This document shows positions 6,426-14,755 of a DNA stretch of 30,423 nucleotides, piece after piece; within the stretch, counting starts at the first letter, position 1; each line of letters begins with the position of its first letter. A model generated the notes under the pieces. It was not told where the DNA came from, did no database searches, and saw only the letters and a program-made list of their open reading frames with translations. Source of the stretch: an uncultured Pirellulales bacterium (lineage in GTDB: Bacteria; Planctomycetota; Planctomycetia; Pirellulales; Lacipirellulaceae); NCBI GenBank assembly GCA_947258835.1, contig CAMYJY010000026.1, positions 1-30,423 on the forward strand, in the 5' to 3' direction. A program made the position numbers and the translations under genes.

Positions 6426-8804
6426 TCACTCCTCAAGTTCATTTCCGCGAGAGAATTTTTTTCCCTGAACGTTTACAGATCTAAGGTCAAAGCGATCTAG
6501 CTGCATCACCTTGTACCACGCCGCCACGAAATCCTCCACAAATTTTTGCTGCCCACCCCGACTGGCATACACCTCCGCGATGGCGCGTAGCTGGGAGTTC
6601 GAACCAAAAACGAGGTCCACAGCACTGGCGGTCCATTTCAGTTTGCCGGTCTGGCGATCGCGTCCGTCAAAAACATGCTCGCAGTCGGCGGATTGCTGCC
6701 ACTGGGTGCGCATGTCCAGCAAGTTAACGAAGTAGTCGTTGGTCAAGACCCCAGGTCGTTCCGTCAACACCCCCAGCTGGGTGCGTGCGCACGCGTTGGT
6801 ACCCAGAACCCGCAGGCCGCCCACCAAGACCGTCATTTCGGGAGCCGTCAACGTCAACAGGTGCGCCCGGTCAACCAGCAGTTCCTCGGCCGGTCGATCG
6901 AGCACGTCGGCGTGGAAATTGCGGAACCCATCGGATGTTGGTTCGAGCACGGCGAAGGACTCCACGTCGGTCATCTCCTGCGAGGCATCGGTCCGTCCCG
7001 GCGAAAAGGGCACCTGCACCTCGTGCCCGGCCTCCCGCGCGGCGGCTTCGATACCGGCACAGCCCCCCAGTACAATCAGGTCGGCCAGCGAGACCTGCTT
7101 TCCGCCGACCTGCGCGCTATTGAGCTCCTGCTGAATTTCCGTCAGCTTCTGCAAGACCTGGGCCAGTTGGGCCGGCTGATTGACCTTCCAATCCTGCTGC
7201 GGGGCCAGGCGAATGCGTGCCCCGTTGGCTCCCCCCCGCTGATCCGTACCGCGGAACGTGGCGGCGGAGGCCCAGGCGGTGGAGACCAACTGAGAAATCG
7301 ACAGTCCCGAGTCCAGCAGCTGACGTTTCAGGCGCATGATATCTTGCTCGCCGATCAGTTCGTGATCCACCGCAGGAACGGGATCTTGCCACAGCTGTGG
7401 CGGCGCAACCTCGGGGCCGAGCAACCGCGAAACAGGTCCCATGTCGCGATGCGTCAGCTTATACCAAGCTTTGGCAAAGGCCTGTTCGAACTCCGCGGGA
7501 TGTTCGTGGAAACGACGGGAAATTTTTGCGTAAATGGGGTCCTCTTTCAGTGCCACATCGGTGGTGAACATCATGGGCGGATGCCACTGGGACGCATCAT
7601 GCGCGTCGGGCACGGTCTCTGAGGGATCGGTGGGCTGCCACTGCCAAGCACCGGCCGGACTTTTGACAAGTTCCCAATCGTATTCGAACAGATTGTCAAA
7701 ATATCCGGTGGACCACTCGCTGGGCGTGGAAGTCCAAGCCCCCTCCAAGCCGCTGGTAATGGTATCCCCTGCCTGCCCCGTTCCAAACGTGTTTTTCCAA
7801 CCGAGACCTTGCTCCTCAAGAGGGGCGGCCTCGGGTGCCGGACCGACGTGTTCAGCACGGGCGGCGCCATGCGCTTTGCCGAAGGTGTGCCCCCCGGCAA
7901 TCAGGGCCACGGTTTCCTCATCATTCATGGCCATGCGGGCGAATGTTTCCCGAATATCCCGGGCCGCGGCCAGTGGATCGGGTTTGCCATTGGGTCCTTC
8001 GGGATTGACATAGATCAGCCCCATCTGCACGGCGGCCAGCGGATTTTCGAGCACTCGGTCTCCGTGATACCGCTGGTCTCCCAGCCAGGTGCTTTCGGGT
8101 CCCCAATAAATATCTTCCTGGGGCTCCCACACATCTTCGCGGCCGCCCGCGAAGCCCAACGTTTGAAATCCCATCGACTCCAAGGCCACGTTGCCGGCCA
8201 ACACCATCAAATCGGCCCAGGAGATGTGGTGGCCATATTTTTGCTTCAGCGGCCACAGCAAGCGACGCGCCTTATCCAGGTTGGCATTGTCAGGCCAACT
8301 GTTGAGCGGGGCAAAACGCTGTGTGCCGTAGCCCGCGCCGCCACGACCGTCGGCGACGCGATACGTCCCCGCACTATGCCATGCCAGCCGGATGAACAGC
8401 GGCCCATAGTGGCCGTAGTCGGCTGGCCACCACTCCTGGGATGTGGTCATCAACTGGTGCAGATCCTGTTTCAAGGCCTGGAGATCCAGCTGCAGGAAGG
8501 CCTCCGCGTAATCAAAATCCTCGCCGAGCGGATTACTTTGCGGTGAATTCTGATGGAGAATTCGCAGGTTCAACTGGTTGGGCCACCAGTCACGATGGGA
8601 CATAGCCCCCGCGGCCGTGTGCCTGGCTGTGGCGGGTGGGGTGTTGTGCATCACGGGGCACTGGGGAGCGGCAGCCCGTGTTGCTCCGCCGTTGGGGCCG
8701 GAATCAGCCGTGGGGGTGGGATAATTTTGGGCGGACGCCGAGGTGGCGATGCATAACACCGCGCAGCTGGACAGGATACGGGCGAGGTGGGTGCGGATGG
8801 TCAT
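6426..8804 (-). CDS. katG: Exported catalase-peroxidase
   Basis: The 792-residue haem enzyme removes hydrogen peroxide as catalase and as peroxidase. Both halves of the duplicated KatG fold are present. The distal triad Arg139, Trp142, His143 is in 'FIRLAWHSAGTYR'; the crosslink partners Tyr265 ('GLIYVNPEGPNG') and Met291 ('FARMAMND') are present, so the Trp-Tyr-Met adduct can form; the proximal His306 is in 'GGHTFGKAHG'. The start is set at ATG 8804, preceded by AGGAAAG. The in-frame extension upstream is translated R2 repeat ('SNILHLTSHISNLTSHIS') and is not protein. The N-terminus 'HLARILSSCAVLCIATSASA' is a Sec signal peptide with cleavage after about residue 25, so the enzyme should act outside the cytoplasm, like KatP-type paralogues. 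It forms an operon with the following SDR gene. No OxyR-type site was recognised upstream. Confidence 0.95.
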   Translation of the reverse strand: MTIRTHLARILSSCAVLCIATSASAQNYPTPTADSGPNGGATRAAAPQCPVMHNTPPATARHTAAGAMSHRDWWPNQLNLRILHQNSPQSNPLGEDFDYAEAFLQLDLQALKQDLHQLMTTSQEWWPADYGHYGPLFIRLAWHSAGTYRVADGRGGAGYGTQRFAPLNSWPDNANLDKARRLLWPLKQKYGHHISWADLMVLAGNVALESMGFQTLGFAGGREDVWEPQEDIYWGPESTWLGDQRYHGDRVLENPLAAVQMGLIYVNPEGPNGKPDPLAAARDIRETFARMAMNDEETVALIAGGHTFGKAHGAARAEHVGPAPEAAPLEEQGLGWKNTFGTGQAGDTITSGLEGAWTSTPSEWSTGYFDNLFEYDWELVKSPAGAWQWQPTDPSETVPDAHDASQWHPPMMFTTDVALKEDPIYAKISRRFHEHPAEFEQAFAKAWYKLTHRDMGPVSRLLGPEVAPPQLWQDPVPAVDHELIGEQDIMRLKRQLLDSGLSISQLVSTAWASAATFRGTDQRGGANGARIRLAPQQDWKVNQPAQLAQVLQKLTEIQQELNSAQVGGKQVSLADLIVLGGCAGIEAAAREAGHEVQVPFSPGRTDASQEMTDVESFAVLEPTSDGFRNFHADVLDRPAEELLVDRAHLLTLTAPEMTVLVGGLRVLGTNACARTQLGVLTERPGVLTNDYFVNLLDMRTQWQQSADCEHVFDGRDRQTGKLKWTASAVDLVFGSNSQLRAIAEVYASRGGQQKFVEDFVAAWYKVMQLDRFDLRSVNVQGKKFSRGNELEE

Positions 8805-8865
8805 GATCTTTCCTGAAACCGTGGTGCAACAAGGACCACCGGAAATGTGAGATGTTAGATTTGAG

Positions 8866-8979
8866 ATGTGTGATGTGAGATGTAAGATATTTGATGTCGG
8901 GTGTGATTTTCTGAGGTGGCACCCCAGCTTACTAAGGTTGTCCCAATACATCAAATATCACACATCTCACATCACACAT
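8866..8979. repeat. R2 hairpin repeat, copy a
   Basis: Two 32-base arms, 8866-8897 and 8948-8979, are inverted copies differing at two positions. Each is built from GATGTGAGAT-type heptamer-like units plus GATATTTGATGT. The centre (8898-8947) contains TGAGGTGGCACCCCAG. A short self-complementary tail, AAAGGTGGGGCTTCGCCCCAGCCTAC, follows at about 8981-9005 in two parts around a CTTCG turn. The element lies between katG and the antitoxin gene, 62 bases upstream of the katG start. Copy b is at 9422-9534 and a partial copy at 17527-17592. Confidence 0.85.
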
Positions 8980-9012
8980 AAAAGGTGGGGCTTCGCCCCA
9001 GCCTACCAACCC

Positions 9013-9058
9013 GTCGACACAACCAGCCCCCCAGCACTACGCTGCCGAGTCCGCGATA
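9013..9058 (-). pseudogene. Fragment of an RND efflux pump gene (C-terminal region)
   Basis: This 46-base stretch aligns with 9684-9730 inside the RND gene with 40 of 47 positions identical and one single-base gap. Read on the minus strand it gives 'YRGLGSVVLGG', the same as the RND protein at the start of its last transmembrane region, after which the gap throws it out of frame. Several differences are synonymous, so it looks like a piece of a diverged paralogue rather than a fresh copy. No further similarity is seen on either side. It follows directly after R2 copy a, just as the intact RND 3' end follows R2 copy b. Confidence 0.6.
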
Positions 9059-9132
9059 ACCCTGGATACGCTTTTGTTGCCAAAAACACTCCATAATTCC
9101 TCGCAGCGAACCATCGCGCTGATGTATCATTC

Positions 9133-9146
9133 TAATGTATACATTA
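9133..9146. promoter_or_regulatory. Palindromic operator overlapping the antitoxin promoter
   Basis: TAATGTATACATTA is a perfect 14-base palindrome 23 bases before the antitoxin start. The overlapping TACAAT (9145-9150) resembles a -10 element. Ribbon-helix-helix antitoxins usually bind short palindromes at their own promoter, so this is the likely autoregulatory site. The sequence is visible; binding is inferred. Confidence 0.5.
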
Positions 9147-9169
9147 CAATAATCCATGGGGAGGCTGGG

Positions 9170-9412
9170 ATGATCAGAACACAGGTCTACCTGACAGAAG
9201 AGGAAAAGCGGGGGTTGGAAACCGCAGCCAGAGCGCGGGGTGTGAGTCAGAGCGACTTGATCCGACAGGCGATTGACAAGTTGTTGGCCAGCACGGGTGT
9301 ATTCGACAAGAGTGCAATCCTGGAAGATATCGCAGGCGTTTGGGCATCGCGAAAGGACCTGCCTGAGATCCGGGACCTCAGAACGGGCTGGCGTGCGAGG
9401 CCGACGAGATGA
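9170..9412 (+). CDS. Ribbon-helix-helix (CopG/VapB-type) antitoxin without its toxin
   Basis: The start ATG 9170 is preceded by GGGGAGG (9158-9164); the open frame further upstream is non-coding. The 80-residue product begins 'MIRTQVYLTEEEKRGLETAA', the DNA-binding beta strand and first helix of ribbon-helix-helix proteins, then 'GVSQSDLIRQAIDKLL', the second helix. The acidic/hydrophobic tail, with 'WASRKDLPEIRDLRTGW', is the kind that wraps the toxin in VapB-like antitoxins. The stop overlaps an ATG in the ATGA arrangement (9409-9412) usual for antitoxin-toxin pairs, but the second frame runs into R2 copy b after three codons and stops. The gene is therefore probably an orphan antitoxin, possibly still a regulator through the palindrome at 9133-9146. 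Confidence 0.8.
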   Translation: MIRTQVYLTEEEKRGLETAARARGVSQSDLIRQAIDKLLASTGVFDKSAILEDIAGVWASRKDLPEIRDLRTGWRARPTR

Positions 9413-9441
9413 GTGTCAGGAATGTGAGATGTGTGATGTAA
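9409..9441 (+). pseudogene. Start of a lost toxin gene, cut off by repeat R2
   Basis: ATG at 9409 overlaps the antitoxin stop (ATGA). Its first codons give Met-Ser-Val, a common start for PIN-domain VapC toxins, after which the frame enters the R2 heptamers and ends at TAA 9439-9441. Only 10 codons are left. The reading as a toxin remnant rests on position and overlap, not on any conserved domain. Confidence 0.35.
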
Positions 9442-9534
9442 GATATTTGATGTCGGGTGTGATTTTCTGAGGTGGCACCTCAGCTTACTGAGGTTGTCCC
9501 ATACATCAAATATCACACATCTCACATCACACAT
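9422..9534. repeat. R2 hairpin repeat, copy b
   Basis: The arms are at 9422-9453 and 9503-9534, with a centre nearly identical to copy a (shared GGTGTGATTTTCTGAGGTGG and AGGTTGTCCC). It begins ten bases after the antitoxin stop, and its right arm contains the stop codon of the RND frame (9527-9529). Copies a and b lie in the same orientation and flank the antitoxin gene and the RND fragment. Confidence 0.85.
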
Positions 9535-12500
9535 AAAAGGTGGGGCGTGCCGCCACGCTGCTGGGTAGTTCCAGGGGTGGATCGTGATCCGGGACCAGCG
9601 CAAACTCTGAGCGGCCCAGCAGCAGGTTTTTCGCGTCCAGCGCCAGCGTGAACAGAGTCGGTGCCACTACCAATGTAAACACCGTTGATACGACCAGTCC
9701 CCCCAGCACCACGCTGCCCAGTCCACGATAGAGTTCGCTGCCCGCCCCCGGAAACAAGACCAGCGGCGCTAGGCCCAGCAGCGTGGTGGTGGTGGTCATA
9801 AAGATCGGTCGCACGCGGGTCCGAACACTGGCCAGCACGGCTGCACGAGGTTCAACGCGTTCCTCCCGCAAGATATTCAAGGCCTGGTGAACGATCAAAA
9901 TCGGATTGTTGACCACCGTGCCGATCAAAACCACAAAGCCCAGCATCGTCAACACGTCCAGGGGTTGGATGACAAACAGATTGAGCCCCCACAACCCCAA
10001 CACGCCCCCCAGAGCGCCCAGCGGCACCGTGAGGATAATCACCAGCGGATACAGCCATGACTCAAACAGCCCTGCCATCAACAAATAAATAATCAGCAGG
10101 GCCAAGGCGACATTGAAGCGCAGGGCACGCCACGTTTCGCGGAGCTTGTCCGCCGTGCCCGCCAGGGTCACCGTATAGGGTGCTTGCAGCAGACCGGTGG
10201 CCTGCATCCGCGGCACGACCTGGGTGCGGATCCGCTCCATGGCATCCTCCAGGGCAATCCGCGGCGGCGGCGACACCTCGATGGTAATTGCGCGGACGCG
10301 TTCGCGGTGGTTGATCTGCTCCGGACCGCTCGCCAGCGACACGTCGGCCAGCGCCGTGAGCGGCACCAGTTGACCGAGGGGCGTTGCCACTGGCACCGCG
10401 CCAATCAGGTGCGTCCGATCGGTAAAGCGATTTTCACCACGGACCGTGAGGTCGATTTTATTTCCGTCGAAATAATAGTCGGTAACGTAGGCACCATCGA
10501 CCAGCGCATCCACCGCAAAGCCAATGTCGGAGGCCGACATCTGCGTTTCGGCCGACTGCATCAGCTTAGGCCGCACATGAACCTCGGGACTGGAAAGGTC
10601 CAGACTGGGCACCGGCCGCGCTTGCGCGCCAGGGAGTATCTCCATGACACTGCCCAGGGCCAGGCCGCCCAGCGCAACCAACCGCTCCACATCCGGTCCC
10701 GTAATTTCAATATCAATCGTCCGTCCCGCGGTCAGGCCGTCCTCAAACAGACTGGACTGCTTGGCCACCACAAACGCGCCGGGGAGTTTGCGGCTAATCG
10801 CGGATACGACTGGCACCAGCTCCCCCGACCGTAGCGGATCCAGGGCCCGCACCCCTAAAAAGACACTACGTCCCCGGACCACAAAGAAAAAGTCTCCGAT
10901 CGCGGGCTGGTCACCGGCAGCGACGGCTGGGTCGTCGGGGTCGATGTCCCACAAGGGTTGGAGTTCCCGCTCGACGGTTTCGCCCAGCTGCATCAGCTGA
11001 TCGATATTGTACCCGGGCGGGGGAAGGACGATTCCAAAAACCAGGTTGCGATTCCCAGTAGGCAGGTATTCGACACGGGGCCAGAGGGCATAGCTGAACC
11101 CCATCGCACACCCCACCAGCAGGGCAATGGTTGCCAGCCGGCGGCGCGTGCGGGCCTGAATCCAGCCGTTCAGTCCGACAATGGCGTCGGTGAATCGGGT
11201 GCCAAATTGATTTACGGCAGTTCCCACGGCGGTGGGATCCTCGTCACGGCCTGGACGCCGCCGGAGGAGTTTGGCCGAGGCCGTAGGAATGACGATCACC
11301 GACACCACCAGCGACAGCCCCACCGCCGCGCTGATCGCCAGCGCAATATCGCGAAACAGTTGCCCCGCCTGCTCTTGCACGAACACCACCGGCAGGAATA
11401 CGGCAATGGTGGTCAATGTGGAGGAGATAACTGCGCCCCACACTTCCTGGGTTCCTCGAATTGCGGCGTCTGTCGTGGACTCACCCAGCCCGCTACGGCG
11501 AAATATATTCTCAAAGACCACCACCGCGTTGTCGACCAGCATGCCAACGGCAAACGCCAGTCCGGCCAAACTGATGACGTTCAGCGACCGGCCCAAAAGT
11601 CCCAGTACCAAAAACGTGCCAATGATACTGATCGGGATTGCCAGCACGACGACCAGTGCACCGCGCGCGAACCAAAAACCGGCAAAAATCATCATGGCCA
11701 GGCAGACCACAAACCACCAAGGCGAGAGAAACACGGCCGCCAGGGCCGCGGCCAGCACCAGAGGACCGACCATCAAGGCCCGCACGCCAAAGTGGAGGAA
11801 GCCGGTCAGCACGAGCATCGTCAGGGCACCGCCCACGAAAATATTGCTCTGCACCAGATCCACCGAGGAGTTGATGTAATTGGTTTCGTCGTACACCTGC
11901 GTCAGCAACAACCCGCGAGGTTCCAGCACGTCGGCGTTCAGTCGTGCAGTGACCGCACGCAGACCTGCCATCACCTCCAGGACATTGGCGTTTGTTTCCC
12001 GAATGCAGTTCACGGCGATGCCCGATTCGCCAAAGCGTCTGACGAGCCCGCTCGGCTTCTTAAATCCCAAGCGGACCTCGGCCACGTCCCCCACGTACAC
12101 TGGGGAGCCGTCGCGCACGGCCAGCAACTGCTGCGCGACCTGCTGGGGAGACCGAAACTCGTTCAAAGAGCGTACCACCCAGCGGCGTTTGCCTTCATAG
12201 AAATCTCCAGCCGACGTGTCTTTATTTTGGGCGCGGAGCACGTCGCGGAGCTGCGTCATCGTGACCTGCCGCGCGGCGAGCTGTTCGGGATTGACAATCA
12301 CTTGCAGCTCGTCTTCGCGGCCGCCCAACACATTCGATTGCGACACGCCGGAGACGCGTTCAAAACGGGCTTCAATTTCGTCTTCCGCGAACCGCTTCAG
12401 TTTCGGCACCTCCAGGTCCTGCGGAGGGGCCAGCACGGCCGCCTCGGGATGCCTGACTACGAGTCGACGGATGCGCAAGAGCTGCAAGCCAATATTCTGC

Positions 12501-12992
12501 GTCGCCGCGATGCGTTCAACTTCTGGGCGGAGTGCCGGATGCGCGGCCGCAAATGCCTCGAACTCGGCCGGGGACGGCGGGGCGGAACTGAGGATGAACC
12601 AGGCGATGGGCCGACTCGACGAGTTGGCCGTGACGATCACCGGTTGGTCGGCGTCTGCCGGATACTCACGTACCTGCTGCAACCGGCTATTGACCTTCAG
12701 CAAAGCCTGGTCCATATCCTCACCGACATTGAACTCCAGGGTAATGGTGGCCTGCGAGTCGCTACTTTCACTGCTCAGCTTACGGACGCCTTTGCTCGAT
12801 CGTAATCTCGCGTTCCACCTCCTGCGGGCTGGCACCGGGCCAGGCCGTAGTCACGGTGATGGTGGGGGTCTGGACCTCGGGGGTAAGTTGCATGGGCATC
12901 CGCAGCAAGGCCACAACGCCAAACAGGGCCACCAACAGCACGCCCACCGATACTTTGATGGGATTGCGAATAAAGGCGTCAATGAGGTTCAT
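9527..12992 (-). pseudogene. RND efflux pump, HAE1 (AcrB-like) type, frameshifted near the start
   Basis: This is an inner-membrane proton-driven efflux pump that would work with the adaptor gene directly upstream (start overlaps the adaptor stop, 12989-12992). The first 70 codons give 'MNLIDAFIRNPIKVSVGVLL' and 'WPGASPQEVEREITIEQ'; the frame then ends. The rest continues in another frame from 'KGVRKLSSESSDSQATITLE' onward. The shift is at about 12794 and roughly four family residues are missing there, so a deletion of about 11 bases is the simplest reading. The remaining 1080 or so codons are intact, including 'AGLAFAVGMLVDNAVVVFEN', the HAE-type TM4 motif with its essential Asp, unlike metal-type RND pumps. 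About 40 extra residues with two hydrophobic segments lie before TM3 (11670-11795). The last residues and stop come from repeat R2. It is either a pseudogene or carries a sequencing error at 12794. Confidence 0.8.
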
Positions 12993-14368
12993 GGGCTTTG
13001 CCGGGCATGCGTTGTACTGTCCCCCCGCCGCTGGTCGCTGACCGCCGGCGGGGTTGCCGCGAGTGTGCCGGTCACGCGAACTTCCTGTCCCGCCCGCAGC
13101 CGTTCGTTGCCCTCGACCACAACGAGTTCACCTGGGCTCAGCTTCCCTATCACCTGCACCAACGCGCCGCTGGCGACGCCTAGCCGCACCTGCACGGAGC
13201 GGACCGTAGCGCGTGGTCCGTCCGGCTCTGGCTTGTCGACCACAAAGACGATGGGCGCTGGTCCGCCCAGCACGACCGCATCTTTGGGAACCAGCTGCGC
13301 TGTGGTCTTCTTACCTACGGGGAGTTCCACGCGGGCGAGCATGCCCGGCATCAGCCGTGGGCCGTGCGGCAAGATCTGATTGGTGACCCGCACTTTGACC
13401 GGGAAAGTTCGTGCCAGGGGATCGGCTAGCGGAACCGACACTGCCACCCGGCCCGGAAAGCGCTGGCCCTCCAGCGCGGGCACTTCCACGGACACCTCCT
13501 GCCCCAAATCAATAAACGCCACGTTGCTCTCGACCACTTGGGCGATCACGTCCACGTCGTCAATCGCCACGACCTCGACGACCGCATCCCCACGATTGAC
13601 CCAGGCACCTTCGTCGGTATGCTCGGCAACCACGTAACCGGCAAACCGCGAGATCACCGTGTGTTTCGCCAACTCGTCTTGCAGCCGCGACACGGTGGCC
13701 TGCTGGACGGCCAGCTGCGCTTCTGCCTGCGCGATGAGCTCCACCCGGGGGCCGGCGACTGCCAACGCGTGGGCCGCCTGAGCCTCCAAGTAGTTTTGCT
13801 CTGCCTCTGCCGCCAAGGCCACTGCCTCTTCGTACTCGTCATCCGTAATCACGCCTTGCGAGCGGTAGACGGCTTTGGCCCGATCACGCCGTGCCTCGGC
13901 GTAGCGCTGCCGCGCTTGGGCGGCAATCATGCGGGCACGTGCCTGGGCAATTTCCTCCGGTCGCGAACCATTCCGTAGCTCAGCGAGTTGCTGGCGACGC
14001 AGTTCGCACTCGGCCTGGGCCGCGGTAAGTTCCAGGGCAATCGTTTCCGTGCGGAGCTGAGCGAGTGGCTGACCTGCTTCCACTCGGTCCCCTTCCTCCA
14101 CCAAAAAACGCACGACCCGCCCATCAACGGCACTGCCAATCGTCACCTGTCGTAGCGGTTGGACGGTGGCCACAAACGACTGTTTGGCCACCACGTTCCG
14201 CTGGATGACGGGTGCCACGACCACGTTGGGCTGGGCCCCTGGCTGTGCGGGGGCTGGCCCTGCCAGGGCAAAGACCAACGTGATGGCGATGAACGCCGCC
14301 AGGGAGGAGGGTTGGCTGATCATTGCTACATGAGGGGGCTCGGAGCTATGTGATGGAAAGACCGCCAT
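12989..14368 (-). CDS. RND efflux periplasmic adaptor (membrane fusion protein, HlyD/AcrA type)
   Basis: The adaptor links an inner-membrane RND pump to an outer-membrane channel. The protein has an N-terminal export signal (about 16-42, 'SLAAFIAITLVFALAGPAPA'), the first lipoyl half ('VDGRVVRFLVEEGDRVEAGQ', 81-100), a long coiled-coil hairpin rich in Ala, Glu, Arg and Gln (about 110-235), the second lipoyl half ('AGYVVAEHTDEGAWVNRGDA', 243-262) and the beta-barrel/membrane-proximal part ('PGRVAVSVPLADPLARTFPV', 'MPGMLARVELPVG'). Starts at ATG 14368 and ATG 14323 are both possible and neither has a ribosome-binding site; the later one puts the signal peptide right at the N-terminus. The last codons overlap the pump start by four bases, so translation is coupled. 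No channel gene is in this operon. Confidence 0.88.
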   Translation of the reverse strand: MAVFPSHSSEPPHVAMISQPSSLAAFIAITLVFALAGPAPAQPGAQPNVVVAPVIQRNVVAKQSFVATVQPLRQVTIGSAVDGRVVRFLVEEGDRVEAGQPLAQLRTETIALELTAAQAECELRRQQLAELRNGSRPEEIAQARARMIAAQARQRYAEARRDRAKAVYRSQGVITDDEYEEAVALAAEAEQNYLEAQAAHALAVAGPRVELIAQAEAQLAVQQATVSRLQDELAKHTVISRFAGYVVAEHTDEGAWVNRGDAVVEVVAIDDVDVIAQVVESNVAFIDLGQEVSVEVPALEGQRFPGRVAVSVPLADPLARTFPVKVRVTNQILPHGPRLMPGMLARVELPVGKKTTAQLVPKDAVVLGGPAPIVFVVDKPEPDGPRATVRSVQVRLGVASGALVQVIGKLSPGELVVVEGNERLRAGQEVRVTGTLAATPPAVSDQRRGDSTTHARQSP

Positions 14369-14601
14369 GCGGGCCGTCGTGAAATCGCCGCCAACACCTG
14401 TCGCCGGGGTAGGCTCATTCGCTACGCCGGCCTTATCGGCTCCATCCTAGTCATATTTTGTTGCAAATACGGTAAGGGTCGCAGCACGTGTTCCTGCCTC
14501 TGGCACTGACAAATCACATCTTGCTGCGCGGAGCCGTCGAGCATGTGCTGGTCGTATCCCGTCCAGCGTGATTGTAACCGGGGTGCTTTACCGGAGGCAA
14601 T

Positions 14602-14636
14602 GTGAGATGTGAGATGTGAGATGTGAGATGTGAGCT
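14602..14636. repeat. Tandem heptamer array, five units
   Basis: Four exact GTGAGAT units are followed by one GTGAGCT. The same heptamer builds the arms of the R2 hairpins, so this may be an expanded or decayed R2 arm. It is a simple tandem repeat and probably varies in copy number between strains. Confidence 0.85.
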
Positions 14637-14664
14637 GAGAATTTTGAATCACTACGAAACGACG
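14634..14664 (+). repeat. R1 fragment (left end only)
   Basis: GCTGAGAATTTTGAATCAC followed by TACGAAACGACG matches the left end of R1 copy B at all but a few positions. The right arm is missing. The fragment overlaps the last heptamer of the tandem array, so an R1 end is fused to R2-type sequence here. Confidence 0.65.
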
Positions 14665-14755
14665 CACATTAAACGATTGACATTGCCATCATGATTTGTT
14701 TCCATGGGATGGTCCATAAATTTTTAGCAAACCAGTCGTAGGGAAAAACTATCTG

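Larger units (their letters stand above)
14369..14755. other. Intergenic region between divergent genes, with repeats
   Basis: This spacer separates the adaptor gene (minus strand) from the peroxiredoxin-like gene (plus strand). No gene is supported. It holds five GTGAGA(T/C)T-like heptamers at 14602-14636 and a fragment of R1 directly after. The last 90 bases before the plus-strand gene are AT-rich and should contain its promoter; TTGACA at 14677-14682 is a perfect -35 hexamer but I see no matching -10. Confidence 0.5.

Noticed and set aside
6675..7622. A 315-codon open frame opposite katG
   Set aside because: It is the antisense of a well-conserved gene, with His/Gly/Gln-rich composition and no recognisable motif.
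8805..8954. A 50-residue N-terminal extension of KatG
   Set aside because: It translates repeat R2, and the ATG at 8804 has a ribosome-binding site and begins a signal peptide.
10958..12805. A 615-codon open frame on the plus strand opposite the RND pump gene
   Set aside because: It lies wholly antisense to a clear RND coding sequence. Its product is rich in His, Gln and Arg with no domain, as expected for the complement of a GC-rich gene.
9527..14368. Metal-efflux (CzcCBA/CusCBA) reading of the RND operon
   Set aside because: The TM4 motif reads AVGMLVDNAVVVFEN, which is the drug/hydrophobe type, and the adaptor shows no His-rich or Met-rich metal site.
14602..14636. Heptamer array as a CRISPR-like repeat
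   Set aside because: The units are contiguous without spacers, and no cas gene is present.
14677..14705. TTGACA as a promoter for the peroxiredoxin-like gene
   Set aside because: No -10 element lies 16-18 bases downstream, so the hexamer alone was not listed as a promoter feature.
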